A stretch of DNA of 64,000 nt, from assembly GCF_000687165.1 (NCBI RefSeq), contig NZ_JMKU01000017.1:62001-126000 (forward strand). The letters run 5' to 3'. The position numbers and the translations under genes were made by a program. Below the pieces are notes generated by a model. The model worked only from the letters and a program-made list of their open reading frames with translations, was not told the origin of the DNA and searched no databases. The first letter of the stretch is position 1; each line of letters starts with the position of its first letter. Shown piece after piece: positions 42,091 through 52,832 of this stretch. The DNA is from Paracidovorax oryzae ATCC 19882 (GTDB lineage Bacteria; Pseudomonadota; Gammaproteobacteria; Burkholderiales; Burkholderiaceae_C).

Positions 42091-45030
42091 TCATGGCGCA
42101 CCCGCATGCGCCGTGGCACGCAGCCGGCGTACCGTGTCCGTGTCCTGCGGCCACGCCTTCTCCCCGGGTGCGAAGCGGGCGCGCAGGTAGCCGAGCAGGT
42201 CGGTGATCTGCCGGTCGTCCAGGCTGTCGCCGAAGCCGGGCATGTAGCCCAGGGCGTCGTTGGCGGGTTGCTGTATGCCGTGGAGGATGACCTGGACCAG
42301 GTTGTCCGGCGTGGCGGCATGCAGGTTGGTGTTGAGGCCCAGCTGCGGCCTGGCGCCGAAGAGGGTCGGGCCGCTGCCGGCCTCGTGGCAGACGGCGCAG
42401 GCGTTCTGGTAGATGCGCTCGCCGCTGGCGTGGCGGTCCAGGGTGCGCGCAGGCACCGGCACCGCTGCGGCCGTGGCCGCCGCCGGTACGGCGGCTGGCG
42501 CGGTATCCGCGGCCGGGGCGGCCTGCGGCGCCCGGCCGGGCAGCTCCAGCAGGTAGGTGGCGATGGCGCGCACGTCGGTATCGGGCAGTTCGGTCAGGCC
42601 GTGGATCACGGGCGCCATGGGCCCGGCGGCCACGCCGTGGCGCGCAGAGAAACCCGTGCGCAGGTACTGGTAGAGCGATTCGCGGCTCCAGGGCCGGGGG
42701 CCGTCGGCCAGGCGGTTGAGCGCGGGTGCGCTCCAGCCCTCGGCCTCGCCGCCGCCCAGGTAGTGGATGCCATCCTTCTCGGCGCCCAGCGCGTTGCGCG
42801 GGGAATGGCAGGCCGCGCAGTGGCCCGCGCCTTCCACCAGGTAGGCGCCCCGGTTCCATTCGGCGCTGCGGGCCGGATCGGCACGGAAGGGCATGGCATC
42901 GTGGAACAGCAGGTTCCAGCCGGCCATGGCCGGGCGCAGGCTGTAGGGGAAGGCCAGTTGCGTCTCGGGCGCGCGGGCCTGCACGGCGGGCCGGGACATC
43001 AGGTAGCCGTAGAGTGCCTGCAGGTCGCCGTCGCTGAGTTTCGCGAAGGCCGTGTACGGGAAGGCCGGGTAGAGCTGGCGGCCATCCTGGTGGATGCCCT
43101 GGCGCATCGCGCGCTCGAAGGCCGCATACGACCAGCGGCCGATACCGGTCTCCTTGTCGGGCGTGATGTTGGTCGAGTAGATGGTGCCGAACGGCGTCTC
43201 CAGGCCCAGGCCGCCCGCATTCGGGGCGCCGCCGGGCGCGGTATGGCAGACGGCGCAATCGCCGGCCGCCGCGACCAGCCGCCCACGCTCGATCGCCTGC
43301 GGCGAGTAGAGCGACGCATCGGGCCCGTCGGTGAGCGGCAACGCCGGCTTCATCGGCCACGCCATGGCGGCCAGGCCCGCGATGCCGGCGGCACCCGCCG
43401 CGAGCCAGCCCAGGCCGCGGCGCAGCGTGCTGCGCGCGGGTTGTCCACCCGCACCCGCCTCGCCGGCCAGCGCCAGGCGCAGCGGCTCGGTCTGGAAGGG
43501 GACTTCGCGCAGGCGCACGCCCGTGGCATGGCGGATGGCGTTGGCGATCGCGGCGGCGGCGGGCAGGGTGGCCACGCCGTCCAGGTCCAGCTGGCCATGG
43601 CGGACGAGGGCCTTCTCGCCCTGCCCTGCCGCCACGAGTTGACCGCCCGCGGCCGGCCCCTCTTCGGCGGAGGCCGGGCTGTCCCATGTGTCGAAGGTGG
43701 CCGGCGCGCCCAGCAGCCGGCGTGCGCTGGCCAGCCACCGCGCATCGTGTTCCACGGTGTGCGCGTGCACGCTGGCGCCCTGCGCTGCCTGCAGGTGCTG
43801 GCCGTCGTGGCCTGCGACCACGCGGGTCACTTCGATCTCGCCGGTCTGCGGATGCACGGCCACTTCGGCCACCCAGGCGCTCCAGACCACGCGGTCCCGG
43901 CCTTCGGCATCGAGGCTCTGCATGCAGGCGGTCGCGAAGCCCCGGCCGTGCAGGCGGCCATCGCCATCCTTCGCGTCACCGGGCCACGGCGCGCTCTGCA
44001 CCACGCGCGTGGCCAGGTCGCGCGCCGGGCCTTCGGGCAGCTGCCGCAGGCGCCAGTCCAGCGGATCCTGCCCCTGCGCCAGCGCCTGTTCGTGCCACAG
44101 GCTTTCGCTGGCGAACACCTGCGCGGCATTGAGATCGTCCACCCCGGCCTGCGCAAGGTGGCGGGCATGGCGTCCGCCCTGCACGGTACCGGCATCCAGA
44201 ACGCTGGGCTGGGCAGATGCGCGGGCCGCACCGGGTTGGCCCAGCAGGCGCGCACAGCTGGGCCGCACGGCCCAGGACAGGGGCGAGGAAAAAACAAACG
44301 AGGCTGGCGCTTCATCGGCGCTCCCGGCCGGGCCCAACGCGTTGCCTGCGCCAGCGCCGGTGCCCATGGAGGGCAGGACGGCGGGTTGCAGCGCCAGCGC
44401 GCACGGCTCGACGCCCGCCGCGCACGCCACGCTGACGGGCCGGGCTACGGCCCGGGACAGCAGCGCCGCATCGGCCGCCGCGTCCATCAATGCCAGCGCG
44501 GGCGGCGCGGCGCCGCCCAGCACAAACAGGCGCACGGCCTGCACGGGCAGTTGCAGCAGCGCCGCGATTTCACCAGCGACCAGGGACTGGACATCCGGTG
44601 TGCAGCGGGGCAGCCACAGGCTGGCATGGCCGTCCATGCACCAGGCGATGGCGCGCGCGCCGGCAGGCACATCGGTGCGGGGCGGGTGCCAGACGAACGC
44701 ATCGCCCGCCGGGGCCCCGGGCAGCGGCTCACGCGCACCGCCACCGGCATCCATCCCGCGCCAGACCGGCGCCAGGACGACGGCCGCCTGCTGCGCATGG
44801 ACCGGTGCCATGGCGACCACGCCCAGGAAGTTGTCCTGGCGCACCGCGGCCACGACGCCGGCCATGGCACGCGCATCGTCCAGCCGGGCATCGGCCAGTA
44901 CATCGCCCTGGTAGCGCAGCCCGTCCCAGCCCATGCGGTCGGGCCGCACGGCCAGCCCGTGCAGGAGATCCGCGGGCACGCCCGGCACATCCGTGACAGG
45001 GGGCGCGATGGAACGGACGGGCAGGCTCAT
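42091..45030 (-). CDS. nicB: Nicotinate hydroxylase NicB-type subunit: degenerate molybdopterin fold plus tri-heme cytochrome c
   Basis: A 979-residue protein, shorter than the about 1187-residue NicB of P. putida as I recall it. Residues 1 to about 510 resemble part of the molybdopterin subunit of xanthine-dehydrogenase-type enzymes, ending in AAAAIANAIRHATGVRLREVPF. Where GxGE with the catalytic Glu should precede this segment, the sequence reads GVATLP. A membrane span (about 538-560) follows, then a cytochrome c region with three CxxCH motifs (CAVCH about 590, CAACH about 739, CAVCH about 879). It starts inside the nicA stop by four bases. It probably anchors the enzyme and passes electrons from NicA to the respiratory chain, while the intact subunit at 50540-52831 does catalysis. 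Confidence 0.82.
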   Translation of the reverse strand: MSLPVRSIAPPVTDVPGVPADLLHGLAVRPDRMGWDGLRYQGDVLADARLDDARAMAGVVAAVRQDNFLGVVAMAPVHAQQAAVVLAPVWRGMDAGGGAREPLPGAPAGDAFVWHPPRTDVPAGARAIAWCMDGHASLWLPRCTPDVQSLVAGEIAALLQLPVQAVRLFVLGGAAPPALALMDAAADAALLSRAVARPVSVACAAGVEPCALALQPAVLPSMGTGAGAGNALGPAGSADEAPASFVFSSPLSWAVRPSCARLLGQPGAARASAQPSVLDAGTVQGGRHARHLAQAGVDDLNAAQVFASESLWHEQALAQGQDPLDWRLRQLPEGPARDLATRVVQSAPWPGDAKDGDGRLHGRGFATACMQSLDAEGRDRVVWSAWVAEVAVHPQTGEIEVTRVVAGHDGQHLQAAQGASVHAHTVEHDARWLASARRLLGAPATFDTWDSPASAEEGPAAGGQLVAAGQGEKALVRHGQLDLDGVATLPAAAAIANAIRHATGVRLREVPFQTEPLRLALAGEAGAGGQPARSTLRRGLGWLAAGAAGIAGLAAMAWPMKPALPLTDGPDASLYSPQAIERGRLVAAAGDCAVCHTAPGGAPNAGGLGLETPFGTIYSTNITPDKETGIGRWSYAAFERAMRQGIHQDGRQLYPAFPYTAFAKLSDGDLQALYGYLMSRPAVQARAPETQLAFPYSLRPAMAGWNLLFHDAMPFRADPARSAEWNRGAYLVEGAGHCAACHSPRNALGAEKDGIHYLGGGEAEGWSAPALNRLADGPRPWSRESLYQYLRTGFSARHGVAAGPMAPVIHGLTELPDTDVRAIATYLLELPGRAPQAAPAADTAPAAVPAAATAAAVPVPARTLDRHASGERIYQNACAVCHEAGSGPTLFGARPQLGLNTNLHAATPDNLVQVILHGIQQPANDALGYMPGFGDSLDDRQITDLLGYLRARFAPGEKAWPQDTDTVRRLRATAHAGAP

Positions 45031-45569
45031 GGACGCACTCCCGCATCGTCCGCCAGTCCATCCACGCCCGTGCCGCCCACACGCAGTTGCGCGGCGCGCA
45101 GCGCGGCCTGCAGGATCTCGACATGCGTGCCGCAGCGGCAGAGGTTGTGGTGCAGCTCGCTGCGCACCTCCTGCTCCGAGGGATGGGGATTGCGGCGCAG
45201 CAGGGCCTCGACGGTCATGACCATGCCGTTGAGGCAGTAGCCGCACTGGGCCGCCTGGCAGTCGATGAAGGCCTGCTGCGTGGGGCCGGGGCATGCGCGC
45301 GAGCCGAGCCCTTCGAGCGTGGTCACCTCGCGGCCCACGGCGGCCTGCACGGGGATCACGCAGGAGCGCGCGGCCACGCCGTCGATCAGCACCGTGCAGG
45401 CACCGCACTCGCCCAGGCCGCAGCCGTACTTCGGCCCGTTCAGCTCCAGGTCGTTGCGCAGCACGTGCAGCAGCGCCGTGCCGGGCGCGGCGGGCACGTC
45501 GCAGGCGCGACCGTTGACCCGCAGCCGGAGGCCGGGGGCCGGGCTGCTGGATTGGAGGGCGTTTCCCAT
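45027..45569 (-). CDS. nicA: Nicotinate dehydrogenase small [2Fe-2S] subunit NicA
   Basis: A 180-residue iron-sulfur subunit with two clusters. The plant-ferredoxin-type motif CGLGECGACTV and a later Cys in ARSCVIPV bind the first; CGYC near residue 111 and CRCG near residue 144 in the helical domain bind the second. It carries electrons from the molybdenum site during hydroxylation of nicotinate to 6-hydroxynicotinate. It follows nicC by 30 bases and overlaps nicB by four. The C-terminus is about 20 residues longer than typical. Confidence 0.93.
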   Translation of the reverse strand: MGNALQSSSPAPGLRLRVNGRACDVPAAPGTALLHVLRNDLELNGPKYGCGLGECGACTVLIDGVAARSCVIPVQAAVGREVTTLEGLGSRACPGPTQQAFIDCQAAQCGYCLNGMVMTVEALLRRNPHPSEQEVRSELHHNLCRCGTHVEILQAALRAAQLRVGGTGVDGLADDAGVRP

Positions 45570-45599
45570 GGGATGCGTTTCGGCGGCGGCAGGGAAGTA

Positions 45600-46835
<1,236 letters not shown>

Positions 46836-46884
46836 CTATCCATGCCATGCAAGAAAACCAGCCAATTCAGGTGTATGCACTCTA

Positions 46885-46902
46885 TTGATGGAGCCACATC
46901 AA
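46885..46902. promoter_or_regulatory. Palindrome TTGATG-N6-CATCAA in the nic control region
   Basis: A perfect 18-bp inverted repeat between the divergent nic operons. Size and symmetry suit a MarR-type dimer, so it is one candidate NicR operator. It could also resemble a spaced FNR half-site pair, but the spacing is wrong for that family. Confidence 0.45.
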
Positions 46903-46946
46903 GTGCACCACGGCGTGCAAGGATAAGCCGTCTATTGCAGTTTTTG

Positions 46947-46961
46947 GTGCATTTCATGCAC
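46947..46961. promoter_or_regulatory. Palindrome GTGCAT-TTC-ATGCAC in the nic control region
   Basis: A perfect 15-bp inverted repeat. Related GTGTATGCAC (46871-46880), GTGCAC (46903-46908) and GGTGCA (46968-46973) sequences stand nearby. The repetition of one motif across about 100 bp suggests several binding sites of one regulator, most likely the MarR-type NicR encoded in the cluster. Confidence 0.5.
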
Positions 46962-47079
46962 AACATAGGTGCAAACCCCGATGAAATTGCCGTTTGCCAG
47001 AAGGCACGGGTTTTGCAAAAATAAAGCGTACACACCTATCTGATCTTTATCAAAAGCGCATTGCGCGACAAGGCACGCC

Positions 47080-47859
47080 ATGACCCAGACATACCGCATC
47101 GGCCAGATCGTCCCCAGCTCCAACACCACGATGGAGACCGAGGTGCCGGCCATGCTGCAGGCCCACTCCACGCTGCGCCCGCAGGACCGCTTCACCTTCC
47201 ATTCCAGCCGCATGCGCATGAAGAAAGTGCAGAAGGAAGAGCTGGCCGCCATGGATGCCGAAAGCGACCGCTGCGCGCTGGAGCTGAGCGATGCGCGGGT
47301 GGACGTGCTGGGCTATGCCTGCCTCGTGGCCATCATGGCGATGGGCAAGGGCTACCACCGCGTGTCGCAGCAGCGCCTGACGGAACGCACGGCGAGCAAC
47401 GGCGCCACGGCCCCGGTGATCACCAGCGCAGGCGCACTGGTCGAAGCACTGAAAGTGATGGGCGCGAAGAAGGTCGCCCTGGTGGCGCCCTACATGGTTC
47501 CGCTCACCCAATTGGTCATGGACTACATCGCCGCCGAGGGTTTCGAGATCGTCGACTGGCGCGCGCTGGAGATTCCCGACAACCTCGAGGTGGGCCGCCA
47601 CGATCCCGCGAAGCTGCCCGGCATCGTCGCAGGCATGGACTACGCCGATGCCGACGTGATCGTGCTGTCGGCCTGCGTGCAGATGCCCTCGCTGCCGGCC
47701 GTGGCCCAGGTGGAAGCGGCCACAGGCAAGCCCGTGCTCACTGCCTCCATCGCCACGACCTATGCCATCCTCAAGGAACTGGGCCTGGACCCGGTGGTGC
47801 CGGGCGCGGGCGCGCTGCTGTCGGGCGCCTATCCGTACGACACGGCCGCCAAGGCCTGA
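47080..47859 (+). CDS. nicE: Maleate cis-trans isomerase NicE
   Basis: Converts maleate to fumarate, the last step of nicotinate breakdown. The 259-residue protein of the aspartate/glutamate racemase superfamily starts IGQIVPSSNTTMETEVPAML and has the two catalytic cysteines in GYACLVAIMAM (about residue 82) and LSACVQMPSL (about residue 199). An APVITSAGALVEAL segment follows the first Cys region. It is the first gene of the plus-strand nic operon, and nicD begins 10 bases after its stop. Confidence 0.94.
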   Translation: MTQTYRIGQIVPSSNTTMETEVPAMLQAHSTLRPQDRFTFHSSRMRMKKVQKEELAAMDAESDRCALELSDARVDVLGYACLVAIMAMGKGYHRVSQQRLTERTASNGATAPVITSAGALVEALKVMGAKKVALVAPYMVPLTQLVMDYIAAEGFEIVDWRALEIPDNLEVGRHDPAKLPGIVAGMDYADADVIVLSACVQMPSLPAVAQVEAATGKPVLTASIATTYAILKELGLDPVVPGAGALLSGAYPYDTAAKA

Positions 47860-47869
47860 GGAGCGTTCC

Positions 47870-48715
47870 ATGAGCGACCATGCCAGCACCTCCAGCACCT
47901 TCCGCTACGGCGGCCACGTCCATGCCAACGGCATCCGCCAGCACTACCTGCGCTACGGCGGCGCCGGGGGCGAGCGCACGGCGCGCGATGCCGTCATCCT
48001 GATCCCCGGCATCACCAGCCCGGCGGTGACCTGGGGCTTCGTCGCCGAGCACCTGGGCCGCCAGTTCGACACTTACGTGCTGGACGTGCGCGGGCGCGGG
48101 CTGTCGTCGTCCGGTCCCGGGCTGGACTACGGCCTCGACGCCCAGGCCGCCGACGTGACCGCGCTGGCGCAGGCCCTGGGCCTGCAGCATTGGGCCCTGG
48201 TCGGCCACTCCATGGGCGGGCGCATCGCCGTGCGCGCGGCCCGCGGTCAGCCGGCCGGGCTCACGCGCCTGGTCATCGTCGATCCGCCCGTCTCCGGCCC
48301 CGGCCGCCGCGCCTACCCGGCCGCCCTGCCCTGGTACGTGGATTCGATCCGCCAGGCCACGCAGGGCATGGATGCCGAGGCCATGCGCGCCTTCTGTCCC
48401 ACCTGGACGCAGGAGCAGCGCCAGCTGCGCGCGCAGTGGCTGCACACCTGCCATGAACCCGCCATCGTGCAGAGCTTCGAGGACTTCGGCCGCGACGACA
48501 TCCACGCCGACCTGCCCCGCATCGCGCAGCCGCTGCTGCTCGTCACCGCCGAGCGCGGCGACGTGGTGCGCGACGCGGACGTGGCCGAGTGGCAGGGCCT
48601 CGCGCCCCAGACCGTCCACGTGCGCGTGCCCGGCGCCGGGCACATGATCCCGTGGGACAACGAGGCCGGGTTCTATGCGGCGCTCGGCGACTTCCTCGGC
48701 GCCAAGGTCGACTGA
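47870..48715 (+). CDS. nicD: N-formylmaleamate deformylase NicD
   Basis: Hydrolyses N-formylmaleamate to maleamate and formate. The 281-residue alpha/beta hydrolase has the nucleophile elbow VGHSMGGRIAVRAA (Ser about residue 113), LDVRGRGLSSSGPGLDYGL near 72-90, and a C-terminal His in GAGHMIPWDN (about 262). The acid is probably the Asp in VIVDPPVSG. GGAG lies nine bases before the ATG. Position between nicE and nicX matches the known cluster. Confidence 0.92.
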   Translation: MSDHASTSSTFRYGGHVHANGIRQHYLRYGGAGGERTARDAVILIPGITSPAVTWGFVAEHLGRQFDTYVLDVRGRGLSSSGPGLDYGLDAQAADVTALAQALGLQHWALVGHSMGGRIAVRAARGQPAGLTRLVIVDPPVSGPGRRAYPAALPWYVDSIRQATQGMDAEAMRAFCPTWTQEQRQLRAQWLHTCHEPAIVQSFEDFGRDDIHADLPRIAQPLLLVTAERGDVVRDADVAEWQGLAPQTVHVRVPGAGHMIPWDNEAGFYAALGDFLGAKVD

Positions 48716-48765
48716 ATGCTCGCCTGCCGCACCCTTTCCGCCACCACACCGCCAAGGAGCCCCGC

Positions 48766-49851
48766 ATGTCCGTCAGCGACAACGATCTGATCCACGCCTG
48801 GAAGCAGGTGCTCACGCTGTCCCGGCTCGAGCCCGGCCAGACGGTCACCGTGCTCACGGGCGCCGACACGCATCCGCAAACGCTGCGCTGCGCGATCGCG
48901 GCCTCCAGCGACCTGGGCGCGCGCGTCAACCGGCTGGACCTGCCGCCCGTCAACGCCGAGAAATCGCTCAGCCGCGACTCGCTGGCCTACCTGGGCACCA
49001 CGCCCCTGACCGGCAACCCCGCCGCCATCGCCGCGCTCAAGGCGAGCGATCTGGTGCTCGATCTCATGACCCTGCTGTTCTCGCCCGAGCAGCACGAGAT
49101 CCTGCAGACCGGCACCAGGATCCTGCTGGCCGTGGAGCCGCCCGAGGTGCTGTGCCGCCTGGTGCCCACCGAGGCCGACCGCGCGCGCGTGCAGGCCGCA
49201 TCGAAGCGCATCGAGGCGGCGAAGCAGATGCACATCACCTCCGCGGCCGGCACCGACCTGCGCTGCGCTTTGGGTGAGTTCCCCGCCATCTGCGAATACG
49301 GCTTCGTGGACGAGCCCGGCCGGTGGGACCACTGGCCGAGCGGCTTCGTGCTGACCTGGCCCGACGAAGGCCAGAGCCACGGCCGCGTGGTGCTGGACCG
49401 CGGCGACATCCTGCTGCCCATGAAGGACTACGTGACCGATCCCATCGAACTCACGATCGACAAGGGCTACGTGACGCGCATCAGCGGCGGCCTGCAGGCC
49501 GAGATCCTGAGCGAGTACATGGCCTCCTACGAGGACCCGGAAGCCTATGCCGTCTCGCACGTCGGCTGGGGTCTGCAGCCGCGCGCCCACTGGTCGATGC
49601 TGGCGCACTACAACAAGGAGACCCACATCGGCATGGACGCGCGGGCTTTCGAGGGCAACTTCCTCTGGTCCATGGGCCCCAACAACGAAGCCGGCGGCAG
49701 CCGCACCACCGCCTGCCACATCGACATTCCCATGCGCCGCTGCACGGTGGCGCTGGACGGCACGCCCGTGGTGATCGAGGGCGTGGTGCAGGACGAAGCA
49801 GGACTGGCACGCGCTGCCAGAAAATCCCGGCAAGGCAAGGACATCGCATGA
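48766..49851 (+). CDS. nicX: 2,5-dihydroxypyridine 5,6-dioxygenase NicX
   Basis: Non-heme Fe(II) extradiol-type dioxygenase that opens 2,5-dihydroxypyridine to N-formylmaleamate. The 361-residue protein has the C-terminal metal segment TTACHIDIPMRR, whose His and Asp correspond to the H318/D320 iron ligands described for P. putida NicX, with a Glu ligand expected in the central EFPAICEYG region. An AAGGAG precedes the ATG by seven bases. Its stop overlaps the nicF start by four bases. Confidence 0.93.
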   Translation: MSVSDNDLIHAWKQVLTLSRLEPGQTVTVLTGADTHPQTLRCAIAASSDLGARVNRLDLPPVNAEKSLSRDSLAYLGTTPLTGNPAAIAALKASDLVLDLMTLLFSPEQHEILQTGTRILLAVEPPEVLCRLVPTEADRARVQAASKRIEAAKQMHITSAAGTDLRCALGEFPAICEYGFVDEPGRWDHWPSGFVLTWPDEGQSHGRVVLDRGDILLPMKDYVTDPIELTIDKGYVTRISGGLQAEILSEYMASYEDPEAYAVSHVGWGLQPRAHWSMLAHYNKETHIGMDARAFEGNFLWSMGPNNEAGGSRTTACHIDIPMRRCTVALDGTPVVIEGVVQDEAGLARAARKSRQGKDIA

Positions 49852-50525
49852 CGAACCCCACCAACACCAGCGCCCAGGCCATCCCCGCGGGGGCCGTACA
49901 GGGCGACATCTCCGCCTACGCCCGCCAGGGCTTCGGCACGCCGCTGCCGCTCAAGGCGCCCTTCGGCCTGCTGATCATCGACTTCGTCAACGGCTTCGCC
50001 GATCCGGCCGTGTTCGGCGGCGGCAACATTCCCGAGGCGATCGCGCGCACGCGCGGCCTGCTGGCCCATGCGCGCGAGCGCGGCTGGCCCGTGGCGCACA
50101 GCCGGATCGTGTTCTCGGACGACGATGCGGACAGCAACATCTTCTGCCTGAAGGTGCCCGGCATGCTGACGCTGAAGGAGGACAGCCCGGCCAGCGCCAT
50201 CGTGCCCGAGCTGGCCCCCGCCCCCGGCGAATACGTGGTGCGCAAGAGCACGCCTTCGGCCTTCTTCGGCACCATGCTCGCGCCCTGGCTGGCCCAGCGC
50301 GGCGTGCAGACGCTGCTGGTGGCCGGCTGCGTGACCAGCGGCTGCGTGCGCGCCAGCGTGGTCGATGCCATGCAGTCGGGTTTCCGCCCGCTGGTGGTGG
50401 CCGACTGCTGCGGCGACCGCGCCCTGGGCCCGCACGAGGCCAACCTGTTCGACATGGCGCAGAAGTACGCGGCCGTGATGCCCCTCGACCAGGCCCTGGC
50501 AGACACCGGCGCGCTCGCGCGCTGA
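49848..50525 (+). CDS. nicF: Maleamate amidohydrolase NicF
   Basis: Hydrolyses maleamate to maleate and ammonia. The 225-residue isochorismatase-like hydrolase has the triad residues: Asp in LLIIDFVNGFADP (about 45), Lys in VVRKSTPSAFFGT (about 128) and the Cys nucleophile in GCVTSGCVRASVVDA (about 160-174). The start overlaps the nicX stop (ATGA). The molybdopterin subunit gene begins 14 bases downstream, so all these genes form one transcript. Confidence 0.93.
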   Translation: MTNPTNTSAQAIPAGAVQGDISAYARQGFGTPLPLKAPFGLLIIDFVNGFADPAVFGGGNIPEAIARTRGLLAHARERGWPVAHSRIVFSDDDADSNIFCLKVPGMLTLKEDSPASAIVPELAPAPGEYVVRKSTPSAFFGTMLAPWLAQRGVQTLLVAGCVTSGCVRASVVDAMQSGFRPLVVADCCGDRALGPHEANLFDMAQKYAAVMPLDQALADTGALAR

Positions 50526-50539
50526 GAGAACGCCGCTCC

Positions 50540-52831
50540 ATGAACCTGCCCCGGCCCCACGACCTGCACGCCCGACTGCTGGAACGCCCCGACGCCCTGC
50601 TCGTGGTGCGCCAGCCCGTGGCGCCTCCGAAGCCCGCGCCGGGGCAGCCCGGTTCGGGCACCGATTACGTGCAGGCCACGCCCGAGATCTTCGTGGCGGT
50701 GCTGGCCGACCCCGGTGCGGAAGCGGGCTGGCGCGCCCTCGCCTTCAACGGCCACGTAGACCTGGGCACGGGCATCCGCACCGCACTCGCGCAGATCGTG
50801 GCGGAAGAACTGGAAGTGCCCCTGGCCCGGCTGGAGATGGTGCTGGGCCACACGGCCGCTTCGCCCAACCAGGGGCCGACCATCGCCAGCGCGAGCATCC
50901 AGATTTCCGCGGTGCCGCTGCGCCGCGCTGCCGCCCAGGCACGCGAGCAGCTGCTGGCGCTGGCCGCCGCGCAATGGGGCGCGGATTCCGGACAACTGCA
51001 GGCACGCGACGGCATCGTGCGTTTCGCGGAGGGTGGCGACGCACGCACGCTCCACTACGGACAGCTATTGCAGGGTCTGCAGGGACAGCGCCTGCACCTC
51101 CCGCTGGCACCGCCCGATCAGCCGGTAAAGCTCAAGCCCTCGAGCGACTACCGCCTGGTGGGCCGCGGCGCCGCGCGCGTGGACATTCCCGCCAAGGCCA
51201 CCGGCGAGCTGAGCTTCGTGCACGACGTGCGTGTGCCGGGCATGCGCCATGGCCGCGTCGTGCGCCCGCCGCACCCCGGCCGCGACGGCGGCGATTTCAT
51301 CGGCCACTGCCTCGTCGCGGTGGACCATGCCTCCGTCGCCCACCTGCCCGGCAACGTGCAGGTGGTCGCCGAGGGTGACTTCGTCGGCGTGGTCGCCGAC
51401 CGCGAAGAGCAGGCCATCGCCGCACTGCGCGCGCTGCGCGTGCAATGGCGGCCCGTGCCTCCCGCACCCGACCTGCGCGACGTGGCCGGCGCCATCCGGG
51501 CGAACCCGGCGCAGCGCCGCGCGCTGGTGGACGAGGGCGATGTGGATGCCGCGTTCGCGGACGCGGCAACGGCCACCGTGCTGGAGCGCAGCTACGTCTG
51601 GCCCTACCAGATGCACGCCTCCATCGGCCCCTCCTGCGCGGTGGCCGACTTCCAGGGCGGGCGGCTCACCGTGTGGTCCGGCACGCAGAACCCGCACATG
51701 CTGCGCACCGACCTGGACCGGCTGCTGCGGCTGGGCGAGGACCGCATCGACATCGTGCGCCTGGAGGCCGCGGGCTGCTACGGCCGCAACTGCGCCGACG
51801 ACGTGTGCGCCGACGCAGCCCTGCTCTCCATGGCCGTGGGCGCACCGGTGCGCGTGCAGCTCACGCGCGAGCAGGAGCACCAGTGGGAGCCCAAGGGCAC
51901 GGGCCAACTCATGGACGTGCGCGCGGCCATCGGCCATGGCGGCGAGCTGCTGGCCTGCGATTTCGCCGTGCGCTATCCCTCCAACGATGCGCCCCTGCTG
52001 GCCCTGCTGCTCACGGGCCGCGTGCCGGGCCAGCCGCGCACGCTGGAGATGGGCGACCGTACCGCCGTGCCTCCCTACCGCTACGCGAGCCGGCGCATCG
52101 CCTGCCACGACATGGCGCCGCTGGTGCGATCGTCCTGGCTGCGCGGCGTGTCCGCCCTGCCCAACTCCTTCGCCCACGACTGCATGATCGACGAGCTGGC
52201 CCACGCGGCCGGCGCCGATCCGGTGGACTACCGCATCCGCCACCTCGACGACCACCGCGCCATCGACCTGATCGACGCCACGGCACGCCATGCGGGCTGG
52301 CAGCGCGGTCAGCCGGGCAGCCGGGGAAAGCCCGGTGCCCAGGGTCTGCTGCGCGGTCGCGGCGTGGCCTATGCGCGCTATGTGCACAGCCGGTTTCCCG
52401 GCTTCGGCGCGGCCTGGGCCGCATGGGTCGTCGATATCGAGGTCGATCCGGCGAGCGGCTGCATCGCCGTGCGGCGCGTGGTCGTCGGCCAGGACACGGG
52501 CATGATGGTCAACCCCGACGGCGTGCGCCACCAGATCCACGGCAACGTCATCCAGACTTTGAGCCGCAGCCTGCTGGAGCGCGTCGCCTTCGATGAACGG
52601 GGCGTGGCCAGCCGCGAATGGGGCGGCTATCCCATCATCGGTTTCCGCGACGTACCACCGATCGAGGTGGTGCTCATGCCGCGCCAGGACGAGCCGCCCA
52701 TGGGCGCCGGAGAATCCGCCTCGGTGCCCGGCCCGGCCGCGCTGGCGAATGCGCTGTTCGATGCGACGGGGCGGCGCTTCTACCAGGCCCCGTTCACTCC
52801 GGACGTGGTGCAGTCCGCGCTCGCCGGCTGA
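50540..52831 (+). CDS. Molybdopterin-binding catalytic subunit of nicotinate hydroxylase (second NicB)
   Basis: A 763-residue protein of the xanthine dehydrogenase / isoquinoline 1-oxidoreductase beta-subunit family. Two aldehyde-oxidase-type regions are present, with the molybdopterin-contact segments GHVDLGTGIRTALAQIV (about 75-91), GHTAASPNQGPTIASASIQ (about 109-127), SYVWPYQMHASIGPSCAV and VRLEAAGCYGRNCADDV. The C-terminal MGAGESASVPGPAALANALF holds the catalytic Glu. It therefore has the active-site elements that the NicB-type protein at 42091-45030 lacks. It follows nicF by 14 bases and precedes xdhC. Nicotinate as substrate is inferred from context. A two-protein NicB arrangement is, I believe, also known in Bordetella. 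Confidence 0.85.
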   Translation: MNLPRPHDLHARLLERPDALLVVRQPVAPPKPAPGQPGSGTDYVQATPEIFVAVLADPGAEAGWRALAFNGHVDLGTGIRTALAQIVAEELEVPLARLEMVLGHTAASPNQGPTIASASIQISAVPLRRAAAQAREQLLALAAAQWGADSGQLQARDGIVRFAEGGDARTLHYGQLLQGLQGQRLHLPLAPPDQPVKLKPSSDYRLVGRGAARVDIPAKATGELSFVHDVRVPGMRHGRVVRPPHPGRDGGDFIGHCLVAVDHASVAHLPGNVQVVAEGDFVGVVADREEQAIAALRALRVQWRPVPPAPDLRDVAGAIRANPAQRRALVDEGDVDAAFADAATATVLERSYVWPYQMHASIGPSCAVADFQGGRLTVWSGTQNPHMLRTDLDRLLRLGEDRIDIVRLEAAGCYGRNCADDVCADAALLSMAVGAPVRVQLTREQEHQWEPKGTGQLMDVRAAIGHGGELLACDFAVRYPSNDAPLLALLLTGRVPGQPRTLEMGDRTAVPPYRYASRRIACHDMAPLVRSSWLRGVSALPNSFAHDCMIDELAHAAGADPVDYRIRHLDDHRAIDLIDATARHAGWQRGQPGSRGKPGAQGLLRGRGVAYARYVHSRFPGFGAAWAAWVVDIEVDPASGCIAVRRVVVGQDTGMMVNPDGVRHQIHGNVIQTLSRSLLERVAFDERGVASREWGGYPIIGFRDVPPIEVVLMPRQDEPPMGAGESASVPGPAALANALFDATGRRFYQAPFTPDVVQSALAG

Positions 52832-52832
52832 C

